Below are positions 25,101-33,013 of a stretch of DNA of 51,606 bases, piece by piece (the first letter of the stretch is position 1; each line of letters opens with the position of its first letter). Both the position numbers and the translations under genes were made by a program. The notes below the pieces were generated by a model. It worked only from the letters and a program-made list of their open reading frames with translations, was not told where the DNA came from and made no database searches. Source of the DNA: Alcanivoracaceae bacterium (GTDB taxonomy: Bacteria > Pseudomonadota > Gammaproteobacteria > Pseudomonadales > Alcanivoracaceae); NCBI GenBank assembly GCA_002706085.1, contig PAJO01000027.1, positions 19,528 through 71,133 on the forward strand. The letters are read 5' to 3'.

Positions 25101-26954
25101 TCACACCCTGTTATCGCCAAAGGATATTTGCAGCCAGGACAACAGATCACCGTCCCACATCAGGACAATTCTGTCATTTCTCCTGCTTAAAACCTTTTCC
25201 GCTTCGCCATCCAGCCAAATATTTCCAGCCCCATGAACCAGCACAACATCCTGCGAGTCCGCCGCCGCTCGCAAGTATAAAAGCATTCCATCCTTCACAT
25301 TTGCAGGTGGAACAATATTCAGAAGATTATCCGTTGCCGCCCCACCTTCATTTAGAACTCTATGGTAATTTGAACTTATGCTGATCTGTCCCGCCTCTAA
25401 GGTCAGATCCTCCCCCCGAACAATGCTATTGAATGAATACCAGTGGACACTATCTTGTGGGTAGTAGTCCCTTGAGAAAGATGCCTTACCCATATCTACA
25501 TTAAATAGCTCACCATCTGTGATGCTTCCCGATTCCAGCTTTACTCGCCCTATATCAAGCTCACCAATCCAGTCAACTAAAGGTTCCCCCCCTGCCTTGC
25601 CACCCTGCACGATCAATGTCTGGATTGATAGCGACCCCTTCCCTTCGCCGCCGTCATAGGCCACACGCCGCCGTGTTTTAGTTTTAAAGGTGTTGAGCGT
25701 CCCGAAGGTCAGATCACAATTTGTTCCCTCATTGCAGATCAGCGTGTGCATCCCCTCAGTTTGCGCCGAGTCTACCCGCCCATTTACAACCACACCCTTA
25801 TTGGTCGGAACACCCATATCAATCGGATTATCAAACTGCTGAACCCGCACAAAATAATTAACCAGCTCGGGCGACTCGCTGCCGTTATTTTCAATCACAT
25901 CAGCATGGCCTACCCAAAAACCGTTTACATTTGATGGAAAGTCAGAATAGCCCCGGAAAAGGATACAAGCCCCCTTGTCTGGTTCAGCCAGTGAAACATC
26001 CCCCCTCATGCCTAACTCTACTTTGGGCCAGGCTATGTGACCGGTCGCATCGTCCCGGCTATCAAACATCACATCATAATTGGTGAAATGCTTTATCTTT
26101 GGGCCTCCGCGCCAGTGCTGCACACGCCTCACTAGCATTCCCCCAATGACCCCGTTTGCCCTAGCGTCAGCACCAGCAATTATCAGCGCCCCCTCTGTAT
26201 TCAGGTCGTTGCAGTCCTCAACATGAACAACGCAACCTTCTACAGAGCCAGCGTACAACCCAGCCGTTTGCCTGTCCTCACACCTTATCTCTATGTGTGA
26301 CAAATCCACATTGGTGACCGAAACGCTGCTGCTGTCTATTCTTGACCCATTAGCCCCAAGATCCATTACACCAAACTGAAACAGCGGGTATCCGTTGGCG
26401 TTCCCGCTATCCTTTATCAGCCGAACCCCCGGGTCTGTTTTTATTCTCACATTGTCAAAGTCGATAAGGTGAACGCCATTAGCGCAAGAAAACTTATAAT
26501 CCGCAGCAGCCCCGACGCGAGGAAAATACAGAGTCATGCCTATATCAGGATTCCCACTTAACCCGCTGTCGGACTCTTGCGCCCTTTTCGCGAAAGCAAT
26601 CATTTTCCCTAGGCCGTCATCGCTATCAGTTGCCACTGCATAATCATCGGTGGGCCACATCCCCCACCACCTGGCATCCAGAACCCCATCTATTCCGACT
26701 CTTTTCCAGACCCCAACAGAGCTACCCACAAGATTGGACGCGATGAATACCGCCTCATAAGTATCCTCGTTCACCAGAGAGCTATAATCCCCAACAACAA
26801 ACCGGAAATCACCGCCGCGTCCATCTTCCTTTAAACTTACTATCCGCCCCTCAGCCGGAACCTCCAGTTTCAGCTCTTCAATAGCGTCAACCTTTGCCAC
26901 CACACGCCCTCTTTTTATGAGCGTCTCAGGGTGTTGCGCTGTCGCTTTACCCAT
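25101..26954 (-). CDS. Spike / receptor-binding protein with pectate-lyase-like beta-helix pattern
   Basis: 617 residues, the largest phage gene. The N-terminal about 95 residues resemble virion-attachment parts of tailspikes (RGRVVAKVDAIEELKLEVPA, then WWGMWPTDDYAVATDSDDG). The middle has the repetitive beta pattern of right-handed beta-helix spikes (VHLIDFDNVRIKTD, VTNVDLSHIEIRCED, GCVVHVEDCNDLNTEGALII). It probably sits at the capsid vertices and binds, perhaps cleaves, surface polysaccharide. Its base composition is visibly more AT-rich than flanking phage genes, as expected for a swapped receptor gene. TAATG overlap links it to the gene upstream. Confidence 0.72.
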   Translation of the reverse strand: MGKATAQHPETLIKRGRVVAKVDAIEELKLEVPAEGRIVSLKEDGRGGDFRFVVGDYSSLVNEDTYEAVFIASNLVGSSVGVWKRVGIDGVLDARWWGMWPTDDYAVATDSDDGLGKMIAFAKRAQESDSGLSGNPDIGMTLYFPRVGAAADYKFSCANGVHLIDFDNVRIKTDPGVRLIKDSGNANGYPLFQFGVMDLGANGSRIDSSSVSVTNVDLSHIEIRCEDRQTAGLYAGSVEGCVVHVEDCNDLNTEGALIIAGADARANGVIGGMLVRRVQHWRGGPKIKHFTNYDVMFDSRDDATGHIAWPKVELGMRGDVSLAEPDKGACILFRGYSDFPSNVNGFWVGHADVIENNGSESPELVNYFVRVQQFDNPIDMGVPTNKGVVVNGRVDSAQTEGMHTLICNEGTNCDLTFGTLNTFKTKTRRRVAYDGGEGKGSLSIQTLIVQGGKAGGEPLVDWIGELDIGRVKLESGSITDGELFNVDMGKASFSRDYYPQDSVHWYSFNSIVRGEDLTLEAGQISISSNYHRVLNEGGAATDNLLNIVPPANVKDGMLLYLRAAADSQDVVLVHGAGNIWLDGEAEKVLSRRNDRIVLMWDGDLLSWLQISFGDNRV

Positions 26955-27535
26955 TACAGCGCCCTCTCAAACGGGAGCACCTGAACCACCACATCAACCC
27001 CGTTCGGGTTGTAGGCGTATAGCGCGGCCTCGCAGTCCACATAGTCAACCATCCCAGCTTCGAGGAACCCGCCCTGCCCAGCTGCAATGCCCGCCGCGCC
27101 CAGGTAAACGCCCCCGGCAGCATCACTTTTAATGGATAGCCTCAAGGTTCGGGATGTGTCCGGCGCTGCCCCCGCGATCAGCAAGGCATTGCTGCCTGCT
27201 GGCACCGTGACCCCCCCCACATTGGTAACGGAGTTAGCGCCCTGGATAATGCTGGTGGTGCTAACAGAAACGGCCTGCTTGCCCGGTTTGATCTCGTGGT
27301 TGCTGGTCTCGATCTCCCAATCCACCGCCGTGGCGTTGGGGTTGGTTATCTCAATGCGGAAATTTTCGATGTTGTCCGAGAATTGGTAGCTGTCGCCTTC
27401 TTCCAGGCGAACAGCCCCCATGCCTGGTGCCAGCACCTCAATCGTATTGGTGGCAGATCTCACCAGCAGATAGCGACCCTGCACGGCATCTTTAACCGTG
27501 GTGCCTGCCGCCTGCGCCTGACGCGATACCAGCAT
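26954..27535 (-). CDS. Beta-rich virion protein, candidate vertex (penton) or minor capsid protein
   Basis: 193 residues, no membrane helix, strong alternating beta pattern (YQFSDNIENFRIEITNPNAT, VDWEIETSNHEIKPG, SRTLRLSIKSDAAGGVYLG). Its place directly before the spike suggests the base on which the spike sits, like penton proteins of PM2 and PRD1. No sequence family is recognised. It starts 2 bp after the upstream stop. Confidence 0.55.
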   Translation of the reverse strand: MLVSRQAQAAGTTVKDAVQGRYLLVRSATNTIEVLAPGMGAVRLEEGDSYQFSDNIENFRIEITNPNATAVDWEIETSNHEIKPGKQAVSVSTTSIIQGANSVTNVGGVTVPAGSNALLIAGAAPDTSRTLRLSIKSDAAGGVYLGAAGIAAGQGGFLEAGMVDYVDCEAALYAYNPNGVDVVVQVLPFERAL

Positions 27536-27537
27536 GC

Positions 27538-27954
27538 TTATCCCTTCCAGATAAAGAAAATGGCGACCAGGACAAGGCCGATCACGATGGCCATGCTGAT
27601 CAGTTTGGCGGTGTTCTCATCACCCACTTTCAGACTTTCGGCCAGGTTGCGGATCTCCCCCACCTGATCGTTCAGAATGTCCCGGGTCGTGTTGAGCACT
27701 CGCCCCTGCGAGGCTGCCGCGCTTTCCGTGGCGTGCTGGGTGGCTCGCTCTGCCGTTTGCAGGGCCAGTGCCACCGCACCGTTATCGGTCACGCTGATGG
27801 AATTACCACTGCCTGCCACGTTGAGAGCGGTGCCCAGATCGCGGGCCGTCGCACCGTGCTGTGCCAGTTGCGCCTCATCGCTCAACTGCGCCGATACGGT
27901 GTAATTGGTGGAATACGTTGTGCTATTCGTTCTTGATTTAGAGCCGCCGCTCAT
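27538..27954 (-). CDS. Phage protein with C-terminal membrane anchor and Ser/Thr-rich start
   Basis: 138 residues. It opens MSGGSKSRTNSTTYSTNYTV, followed by an Ala-rich helical region (about 60-110), and ends in a single membrane helix (ISMAIVIGLVLVAIFFIWKG). Likely anchored in the virion membrane with the helical part projecting toward the capsid. Family unknown. Confidence 0.6.
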   Translation of the reverse strand: MSGGSKSRTNSTTYSTNYTVSAQLSDEAQLAQHGATARDLGTALNVAGSGNSISVTDNGAVALALQTAERATQHATESAAASQGRVLNTTRDILNDQVGEIRNLAESLKVGDENTAKLISMAIVIGLVLVAIFFIWKG

Positions 27955-27956
27955 GG

Positions 27957-28310
27957 CTACACCTTTATTTCAAACACATATTCGCGCAGCTCTGCGCCCA
28001 CATGCTGCAAAAGCCGGTACAGCCCAGGGCGCTGGGTGTGGAATCGGATTGATTCGCACCCTGCCCGCTTTGCGGCCTCACAGATGGCCGGTGCTATGCC
28101 TTTCAGCCCCCGGCCTGCCAGACAGACCACCACCAGTTCCGACCCTTCGCGCCGGGTGATCATGGCCGCCTGACCGATCTCCCAGCAGTGCGCAGCCCCC
28201 GCCTTTACATCCGCAGCAATGGGGGCCTCATCGTTCCCGAAAGTGGAGCGGAGCCGCTCGCGGACTTCCGCGAACGGCACACGCTTAACGGTTAGCTGAA
28301 CTGCTTCCAC
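27957..28310 (-). CDS. GNAT-like (acetyltransferase-fold) small phage protein
   Basis: 117 residues from the GTG at 28310, which overlaps the end of the 65-residue gene; the longer frame to 28355 lies wholly inside that gene. The core ELVVVCLAGRGLKGIAPAIC, then AAKRAGCESIRFHTQRPGLY and LLQHVGAELREYVFEI, has the beta-loop-helix order of GNAT folds with a GRGLKG loop in the acetyl-CoA position. Similar proteins occur in many phage morphogenesis operons with unknown roles. Catalysis is not established. Confidence 0.6.
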   Translation of the reverse strand: MEAVQLTVKRVPFAEVRERLRSTFGNDEAPIAADVKAGAAHCWEIGQAAMITRREGSELVVVCLAGRGLKGIAPAICEAAKRAGCESIRFHTQRPGLYRLLQHVGAELREYVFEIKV

Positions 28311-28489
28311 AGCAGCCAACCCACAACCAGAGCCACAGCGACGATCAGCACCCACAACAGCTTGTTGTCAGTGTTGATATTGAGTCCGCCAATGGTCTGG
28401 TTAATGCCGCTACTGGTGGGGCCTGCCGTTGCGTTGGATGCGTCGCTATAGGACAGGCCCCCGCCGCCAGTATTGATACCGGGAATCAT
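28292..28489 (-). CDS. 65-residue C-anchored phage membrane protein
   Basis: A Gly/Ser/Asn-rich N-terminus (MIPGINTGGGGLSYSDASNA) precedes one membrane helix at about 44-60 (LLWVLIVAVALVVGWLLW) and a short basic end. AAAGGGG precedes the ATG. Candidate virion membrane protein by context. Confidence 0.6.
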   Translation of the reverse strand: MIPGINTGGGGLSYSDASNATAGPTSSGINQTIGGLNINTDNKLLWVLIVAVALVVGWLLWKQFS

Positions 28490-28492
28490 GGG

Positions 28493-28648
28493 TTACCCCT
28501 TTGCCGTGGCACGGTAGGCATAGAACATGCCGACACAGGCCGCGATCACCAGCGCCCAGCGCAGCAGATTAGCCAGGCCGTCGGAGCTGAACAGCCCCGC
28601 GACCCAGCCCACCGCCGCGCTACCACCGATCCAGAGCAATGCAGGCAT
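28493..28648 (-). CDS. 51-residue two-helix phage membrane protein
   Basis: It starts MPALLWIGGSAAVGWVAGLF and has a second hydrophobic stretch WALVIAACVGMFYAY. Two short membrane helices form a hairpin. TAATG overlap with the gene upstream. Virion membrane or lysis role cannot be separated. Confidence 0.55.
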   Translation of the reverse strand: MPALLWIGGSAAVGWVAGLFSSDGLANLLRWALVIAACVGMFYAYRATAKG

Positions 28649-28944
28649 TAGAAGATCCTCCACAGCAGCAGGATCAGCGCCAGCACGACAACCGCAGCAG
28701 CCAGCAGCATGGGCCAGTTCTGGCGAATGCCTGCCGCGCTCCAGATCACCGGTTCGCCCGTGGGCTGCGTCCCGGTCGTTACAACCGGGTTGGTGTCAGG
28801 GTTGGCGCTGGCGTTGTCGCCGGAAATGTGCTCGTTACGGATGATCTCCAGCCCTAGATCCGCCGCCTGGTTGATTCGTTCACCGAACCAATTACCCAGG
28901 CCGCCCAGGAAAGAAGAATCATCGCCAGTCACTTGCTCCTGCAT
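28648..28944 (-). CDS. 98-residue C-anchored phage membrane protein next to the capsid gene
   Basis: The soluble N-terminal part (SSFLGGLGNWFGERINQAAD) is amphipathic. A Thr/Pro/Asn-rich linker leads to a C-terminal membrane helix (MLLAAAVVVLALILLLWRIF). In PM2, small proteins between capsid and membrane bridge the two layers; the layout here would fit that, by inference. Confidence 0.6.
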   Translation of the reverse strand: MQEQVTGDDSSFLGGLGNWFGERINQAADLGLEIIRNEHISGDNASANPDTNPVVTTGTQPTGEPVIWSAAGIRQNWPMLLAAAVVVLALILLLWRIF

Positions 28945-28953
28945 GCTGCCCCC

Positions 28954-29760
28954 TTATGCCAGGCTTTCCAGCGTCTCGAACAGCACTTCGAAATCACCGG
29001 CACTGGATACAGTGGGGTTGATTTCAAAGTTCTTGGCCGCCGCCGTCTGCAACAGGTCGGAGATCCCGAAGTGATACATCAGCGGGTCAAAGTGGTAATA
29101 GCCGCTTTGCGGGGTCAGACCCTCACGCTTCAACAGGTCGTCTTGAAGCGCCTTGTCAGACTCGAAACGCACCACATCATCACGCAGAATTTCCAGGTCA
29201 GTGACCGGGCCATTCAGATGGAGACGACGGATACGGGGGCCGCGCGGATAGTTGCGATACTTGTTCTTGCCAGTCGCGCCCACCGGGATCAGTTCGGAAT
29301 ACAGGCGCGGCACCAGCACACGCTTGGGCTGTGCAATGCCCATGACGGCATCAGCCTGCATGGTCGGCACCAGAGAGCCGCTCACCTGGCCAGCAGTGGC
29401 CGCAGCCGTGCGCACTTCCAATACCAGATTGTCACCCGGCAAAGTAACCAGACCGGACAGGTCTTGCCCTTCCTGGCTCTTGTTGGTCAGGTCGGCCAGC
29501 GGGATCTTGAAGAAACCGTTAGGCGCGGTGTAACCCTTCGCCGCATGCTTGTACGCTTCCAGCATGCGCAGCTGCTCGCCAGTCACATCCACAATGGCAT
29601 CACCATTGAGAGTCAGCGTAATGCGCGGCAACTGATCGTTGTCCAGGTTGGTACGGAGAAAAATCTCTTTGTAGGTGGAACCCACATCAAGATTCAGGGT
29701 GAAGCGACTGGAAAAGCCGCCGCCATTGAAAGAGGAAAGTTCCTTACGAACGTCACGCAT
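28954..29760 (-). CDS. Double-jelly-roll major capsid protein, PM2 P2-like
   Basis: 268 residues, essentially the PM2 P2 length (269). The first jelly-roll starts FTLNLDVGSTYKEIFLRTN, comparable to the LPIGQTYEVIDLRYS start I recall for P2. ITLTLNGDAI follows in the place of P2 VRVELDGRLL. The second jelly-roll has YPRGPRIRRLHLNGPVTDLE, matching the PRPVGYRIAAIHIKA segment of P2, and YYHFDPLMYHFGISDLL. The comparison is from memory, not from an alignment run. No HK97-type capsid is present anywhere in the element. The protein would form trimers of pseudo-hexagonal shape around an internal membrane. Confidence 0.82.
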   Translation of the reverse strand: MRDVRKELSSFNGGGFSSRFTLNLDVGSTYKEIFLRTNLDNDQLPRITLTLNGDAIVDVTGEQLRMLEAYKHAAKGYTAPNGFFKIPLADLTNKSQEGQDLSGLVTLPGDNLVLEVRTAAATAGQVSGSLVPTMQADAVMGIAQPKRVLVPRLYSELIPVGATGKNKYRNYPRGPRIRRLHLNGPVTDLEILRDDVVRFESDKALQDDLLKREGLTPQSGYYHFDPLMYHFGISDLLQTAAAKNFEINPTVSSAGDFEVLFETLESLA

Positions 29761-29775
29761 CGTTACTTTCCCCCC

Positions 29776-29916
29776 TTAGCCGAAGATGCCGAGAAAACCG
29801 CCGCCAGAGCTGGTCAGCGACTTCACGAAATCCACGTTGTTTGCCAGCCAGATTGCGACCAGCGCCACGATCAGCGCGATACCGGCAATCCAGAGCATTT
29901 CAGAAATGTTAGGCAT
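29776..29916 (-). CDS. 46-residue single-pass phage membrane protein, first gene of the late operon
   Basis: It starts MPNISEMLWIAGIALIVALV, with one helix at about 7-25, then a Gly-rich end (SSGGGFLGIFG). GGGGGC precedes the ATG at 29916. It lies 15 bp before the capsid gene. Likely a virion membrane peptide. Confidence 0.6.
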   Translation of the reverse strand: MPNISEMLWIAGIALIVALVAIWLANNVDFVKSLTSSGGGFLGIFG

Positions 29917-29998
29917 GTCTGCCCCCATGCTGTTGTCTTGAGAAAAACCCGTGTTCAGGCCAAGACGCTAGCCGTGGCTTTGGAACCGGCAGCAACCG

Positions 29999-30030
29999 CT
30001 TTCCCAAAACAGGGGCCGACTTTCCCAAAA
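29999..30030. promoter_or_regulatory. Paired CTTTCCCAAAA repeats upstream of the capsid operon
   Basis: CTTTCCCAAAA occurs at 29999-30009 and 30020-30030, 21 bp apart, about two helical turns, so both copies face the same side of DNA. They lie 83-114 bp before the first late gene and after the terminator of the ATPase operon. This is the position expected for an activator of late transcription. Confidence 0.55.
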
Positions 30031-30050
30031 AAAGTGGGGTGGCGAGGCAT

Positions 30051-30072
30051 TAAAAAAGCGCCTTTCGGCGCT
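30051..30072 (-). terminator. Terminator directly after the packaging ATPase gene
   Basis: Reading leftward, AGCGCC-GAAA-GGCGCT is followed by T6 (30051-30056). The stem begins at the ATPase stop codon. It separates the early/middle operon from the capsid operon. Confidence 0.9.
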
Positions 30073-30797
30073 TATTGGGTGTAGCTGATGTTGGAGAAGT
30101 GGCCGACCGGATCCGGTGCCAACTCCTCCCCGTCGTAGGTTTTAAAGCGGGGGCCGCCCTTCGGCCAGCTGGCACGTTTTCGACTTTTCAGAAAATCGAT
30201 TTTCCCCCTGGCAACCACGCCCCGGTAGCTGGTCCACTGCAGGAAGTGCAACGGCTCGGCAGGAACATCACCAGGGGCAATGCCCAGCTGATCGGCAATG
30301 TACTTCTGGTCCTTCTGGGTGCTGTGCCGGGTAATGTGCACATAGGTGGCGTTATTCAGCACGGATTTATCCACCTCTTGCCCGCGCTGAACAGTACCGA
30401 TAATGATCGGACCAGCTGCCAGCCCCTGACTGACCAGGACACCCCAATACCCCGAGGCCTTCCCGGTGTTGGTCACGTTGGCGAGCTCCTCGCACACAAT
30501 CCCGGCCCGTGCCTGCTCGTTCCACTTCTTTGCTGCCGCGCAGAAAAACTGGAAATCCGGTTTATCGATCGCGACAAACGCAATCCGGGCCGGGCCAGAT
30601 CCCGCTTTTACCAGGGCCGTCAGCAGCTGCTCTTTCGTGTAGCAGGCCGTGAAACCCAACTCGCTGACATACTCTCCCTTGGGGTCGAACGCCACCACCC
30701 GGCCCAACTTTTCAATGATCGATTTCAGGTACACCGACTTTCCCGATCGGCTCACACCGATCAGGATGGCCAGCACCCCGTCAGGCCTGTTCAGCAT
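30072..30797 (-). CDS. Virion genome-packaging ATPase (PM2 P9 / A32-like)
   Basis: 241 residues from the ATG at 30797, which has GAGGTG upstream and overlaps the preceding gene end. Walker A is GVSRSGKS (14-21) and Walker B is AGIVCEE (98-104); GTVQRGQE is the following sensor-like Gln. The short length and single P-loop domain fit the FtsK/HerA-derived packaging ATPases of tailless membrane-containing viruses, and a Zot-like ATPase of filamentous phage is the main alternative. The capsid protein next door favours the former. It pumps DNA into the preformed capsid. Confidence 0.8.
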   Translation of the reverse strand: MLNRPDGVLAILIGVSRSGKSVYLKSIIEKLGRVVAFDPKGEYVSELGFTACYTKEQLLTALVKAGSGPARIAFVAIDKPDFQFFCAAAKKWNEQARAGIVCEELANVTNTGKASGYWGVLVSQGLAAGPIIIGTVQRGQEVDKSVLNNATYVHITRHSTQKDQKYIADQLGIAPGDVPAEPLHFLQWTSYRGVVARGKIDFLKSRKRASWPKGGPRFKTYDGEELAPDPVGHFSNISYTQ

Positions 30798-31296
30798 TCG
30801 GCACCTCACCGCCTTCCTGGTTATCGTCCGGCGCTTTCACTTCCTTCGCCTTCTTCACCTTGACGGCTTCACGGGTAGCAGCAATGAATGCCAGCATGGC
30901 CATGCTGAACGCGATCTCCTCGCGCCACTTCGCCATGAATTCAAAAATGCCGCCCTTGTACCATTTGACGATCACCCGCGCCGTGCTGGTGGCCAGCTCT
31001 TCGTATTTCTTGTCCGGCACCTCCAGATCGAACAGAGTAGAGACCACAAATTTCAGGCCATTAAGCACAATAGCTTCGGCCGCAAAGAGCTTTTCCTCAT
31101 CCGTGGCCGGGTTGGGTTGTGCCTGGATGCCGGTACCGGGCTCCGGTACCGGGCCCGGTTGGATATCCACGCCCTCGACATCGTCAAAATTGAGCCCGAA
31201 CTCCTGGGCCATATCTGCCCAATCATTGCCCGGTGGCTGATTCTCCTGGGGAGTACTCCCCGCGTCCTGGTTCTCCAGTGTCTCCGTGCTCACCAC
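30781..31296 (-). CDS. Acidic phage protein with Pro-rich linker, unknown
   Basis: 171 residues. The acidic first half (WADMAQEFGLNFDDVEGVDI, then Pro/Gly-rich) leads to a helical second half with a hydrophobic stretch EEIAFSMAMLAFIAATREAV that could be a weak membrane or amphipathic helix. A basic/acidic tail follows. It overlaps the ATPase start by 17 bp and may work with it in assembly. No family is recognised. Confidence 0.55.
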   Translation of the reverse strand: MVSTETLENQDAGSTPQENQPPGNDWADMAQEFGLNFDDVEGVDIQPGPVPEPGTGIQAQPNPATDEEKLFAAEAIVLNGLKFVVSTLFDLEVPDKKYEELATSTARVIVKWYKGGIFEFMAKWREEIAFSMAMLAFIAATREAVKVKKAKEVKAPDDNQEGGEVPNAEQA

Positions 31297-31673
31297 GCCT
31301 TCACCCCCTCTCGGTTCGCCCGGAACATTCCGCGCTTGGGTTTGGATGGTTTGGGCACCGTGGCCGGTACCGGAGCCGGATCCTCAGCAGCTGTTGGGGC
31401 CGGTTCTGGATCCGGTACCGGTGTGGGTACCGGGGCCGCCTCCTGCTCCGGCATCTCATTGCCCAGGAACGCGGCCGCCTGCTCCGGTTGCTCTTTGGCC
31501 CACCTGGCCCGGATCCGCGCCTGCCCCTTCGCGGACTGGTATTTGTTGATTCCGCAGTCATCGCCACCGTGCTTGCGGTGGCAGTTGGTGTAGAGCCAAC
31601 GGCGTTTGTCCGCATACACCCCCGCGGTACCGCCACACTCAAGGCAGGCCACCTCCCCTACATGCTCAGCCAT
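31290..31673 (-). CDS. Small zinc-ribbon-like phage protein with Pro/Ala-rich tail
   Basis: 127 residues. The N-terminus has VACLECGG, then NCHRKHGGDDCG, giving Cys/His ligands for a zinc ribbon. The middle is Pro-Glu/Val repeats (APVPTPVPDPEPAPTAAEDP), then a basic end. The Cys pair suggests nucleic-acid contact. The Pro-rich region contains short GGTACCGG/GGATCC-type DNA repeats. It overlaps both neighbours by a few bases. Confidence 0.55.
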   Translation of the reverse strand: MAEHVGEVACLECGGTAGVYADKRRWLYTNCHRKHGGDDCGINKYQSAKGQARIRARWAKEQPEQAAAFLGNEMPEQEAAPVPTPVPDPEPAPTAAEDPAPVPATVPKPSKPKRGMFRANREGVKAW

Positions 31674-31920
31674 GATCAGCCTCCCCGTTTGCGTTCAGCT
31701 GAATAAAGCCCTGGATAATCTGATCACTCAGGGTCTCGATCTCCCGCGTCTTCTCGTAGGCGGCCTTCATGTCCGGCAGCTTGGGCAGCAGCCCCATCAG
31801 CTGCGCGGGGTTGGTCATGTTCTGCGGATCCATGCCGGAGAATTGCTCCAGCAGCTGATTGCGATCGTTCTGCAGGTTCCAGCGATCGCGGATTTTTTGT
31901 TGTAGCGCTTTTACGTCCAT
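31666..31920 (-). CDS. 84-residue helical phage protein
   Basis: It starts MDVKALQQKIRDRWNLQNDR. The whole protein is predicted helical with charged heptads (KAAYEKTREIETLSDQIIQG). The ATG at 31920 overlaps the upstream stop; the longer frame start at 31974 would lie inside that gene. No function assigned. Confidence 0.55.
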   Translation of the reverse strand: MDVKALQQKIRDRWNLQNDRNQLLEQFSGMDPQNMTNPAQLMGLLPKLPDMKAAYEKTREIETLSDQIIQGFIQLNANGEADHG

Positions 31921-32126
31921 CACTTCACCCCTGTCTGGTACACCTTGTCGAAGTCGGCGGCACTCATCTCCCACTTGGCGCCATGCTCATTGCGCACCAC
32001 CACATCACCCGGATTGATTTTCCGGCCCCATTTTTGGCGAACCTGGTTCCCGCTGTTCACCCAGTACTCCACCAGCTCACGCGGCGCGGCCGGCCGTCTT
32101 ACTGCCTTACTCTCAGTTGCGCTCAT
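31920..32126 (-). CDS. 68-residue phage protein, unknown
   Basis: It begins MSATESKAVRRPAAPRELVE, followed by WGRKINPGDVVVRNEHGAKW. The start at 32126 was chosen because the longer frame lies inside the preceding gene. Small and basic at the start. No family is recognised. Confidence 0.5.
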   Translation of the reverse strand: MSATESKAVRRPAAPRELVEYWVNSGNQVRQKWGRKINPGDVVVRNEHGAKWEMSAADFDKVYQTGVK

Positions 32127-32451
32127 TTTTCTTCTCCAGTTTTGGCTCGAACCGGACAGCAAGCCGTCCGCAGTACATAAGATCTGATCGGGTGTGGTAG
32201 GTGACGCACTGGGGGCCGCCGTCGTGGCGGGTGGCCTCCTTCAAAGGTTTGCGCCTGCTGAGACATGAGGGGTACTCCACCTTTCCGGTAACCATGTCCT
32301 GCTCACCTCCAAACCGGGTGCAGACCATGCCCATATCGACATCGCAATATCGACAGTCGGCACAGGCAGGGCTGTAGGGGCGCTCCCGGATTCTGGCCAG
32401 CAGCTCGCGTTCGTACTCCAGATCCGGCCCAGTTGTGACGAAAGTTCCCAT
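32113..32451 (-). CDS. Cys-rich phage protein, possible metal-binding
   Basis: 112 residues. CADCRYCDVDMGMVC followed by SCLSRR and later CVTYHTRSDLMYCG gives seven cysteines, enough for a zinc or Fe-S site. The pattern resembles small phage zinc-binding proteins of early operons. Function unknown. Confidence 0.55.
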   Translation of the reverse strand: MGTFVTTGPDLEYERELLARIRERPYSPACADCRYCDVDMGMVCTRFGGEQDMVTGKVEYPSCLSRRKPLKEATRHDGGPQCVTYHTRSDLMYCGRLAVRFEPKLEKKNERN

Positions 32452-32453
32452 GG

Positions 32454-32864
32454 TCAGTCCTCCTCATGCTCAAGCCAGGCAGGAAGACGAATCTCCACAG
32501 GCACTTCGTCGCGCAGAATCTCAATCTGAATCTCACCGAGGTGCTGGACCTCATGCAAAGATCCGCGATACCACATCTGCATCAGCAGACCGTGGATATC
32601 CATATCCATCAGTACACCGTCATTGCCCAGCACCTTGACCCGGTAAGCGGTTCCGAACTTCATGGAATCGCTCTGTCTGATTAGGGGCCGACCGGACGCG
32701 CGGTACCCATCCCGCCACCCAATGTCATAGCCTTCGCTCTTTTTTACTTCCCCGATGCGCTGGACCACCGCATCATCCGCCACCTTGGTAAACCTGGCAC
32801 CGGCAGCAAGACCCACAATCAGAGAGAAAATCACCCAAAGGGTCGTGTTCAGATCTATGTCCAT
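32454..32864 (-). CDS. 136-residue phage protein with N-terminal membrane helix
   Basis: MDIDLNTTLWVIFSLIVGLA forms an N-terminal anchor, then a soluble domain with beta pattern (GTAYRVKVLGNDGVLMDMDI). It lies outside the capsid operon, so a role at the host membrane rather than in the virion is as likely. Stop and next start are 2 bp apart. Confidence 0.55.
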   Translation of the reverse strand: MDIDLNTTLWVIFSLIVGLAAGARFTKVADDAVVQRIGEVKKSEGYDIGWRDGYRASGRPLIRQSDSMKFGTAYRVKVLGNDGVLMDMDIHGLLMQMWYRGSLHEVQHLGEIQIEILRDEVPVEIRLPAWLEHEED

Positions 32865-32866
32865 GG

Positions 32867-33013
32867 CTACCCCTCCCGCAGCATCGCGATCGCAATTGCC
32901 GTCTCGCGCAGGCCATCGGCCAGCGCCTCGGCATGCTTGCCGCCTTCCTGGATAACCGCATCGATCAGATCGCCCAGGGCTTCGTGCGCGTGCGCTGCAC
33001 GCTCACGCCGCAC
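32867..33013 (-). CDS. 48-residue helical phage protein
   Basis: From the GTG at 33013: MRRERAAHAHEALGDLIDAV and on to AMLREG, fully helical. The GTG overlaps the stop of the upstream 58-residue gene (TAGTG). A longer frame to 33187 exists, but its first half is out of frame with the membrane-protein gene that carries the good ribosome-binding site. Confidence 0.5.
   Translation of the reverse strand: MRRERAAHAHEALGDLIDAVIQEGGKHAEALADGLRETAIAIAMLREG

Noticed and set aside
28310-28355. Longer start for the GNAT-like gene
   Set aside because: The extra part lies fully inside the 65-residue gene and reads as a Cys/Gly shadow.
30072-30797. The ATPase as Zot of a filamentous phage
   Set aside because: dif integration and size would fit, but there is no pIII/pVIII set, no Rep, and a double-jelly-roll capsid gene is adjacent. 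Kept only as the alternative.
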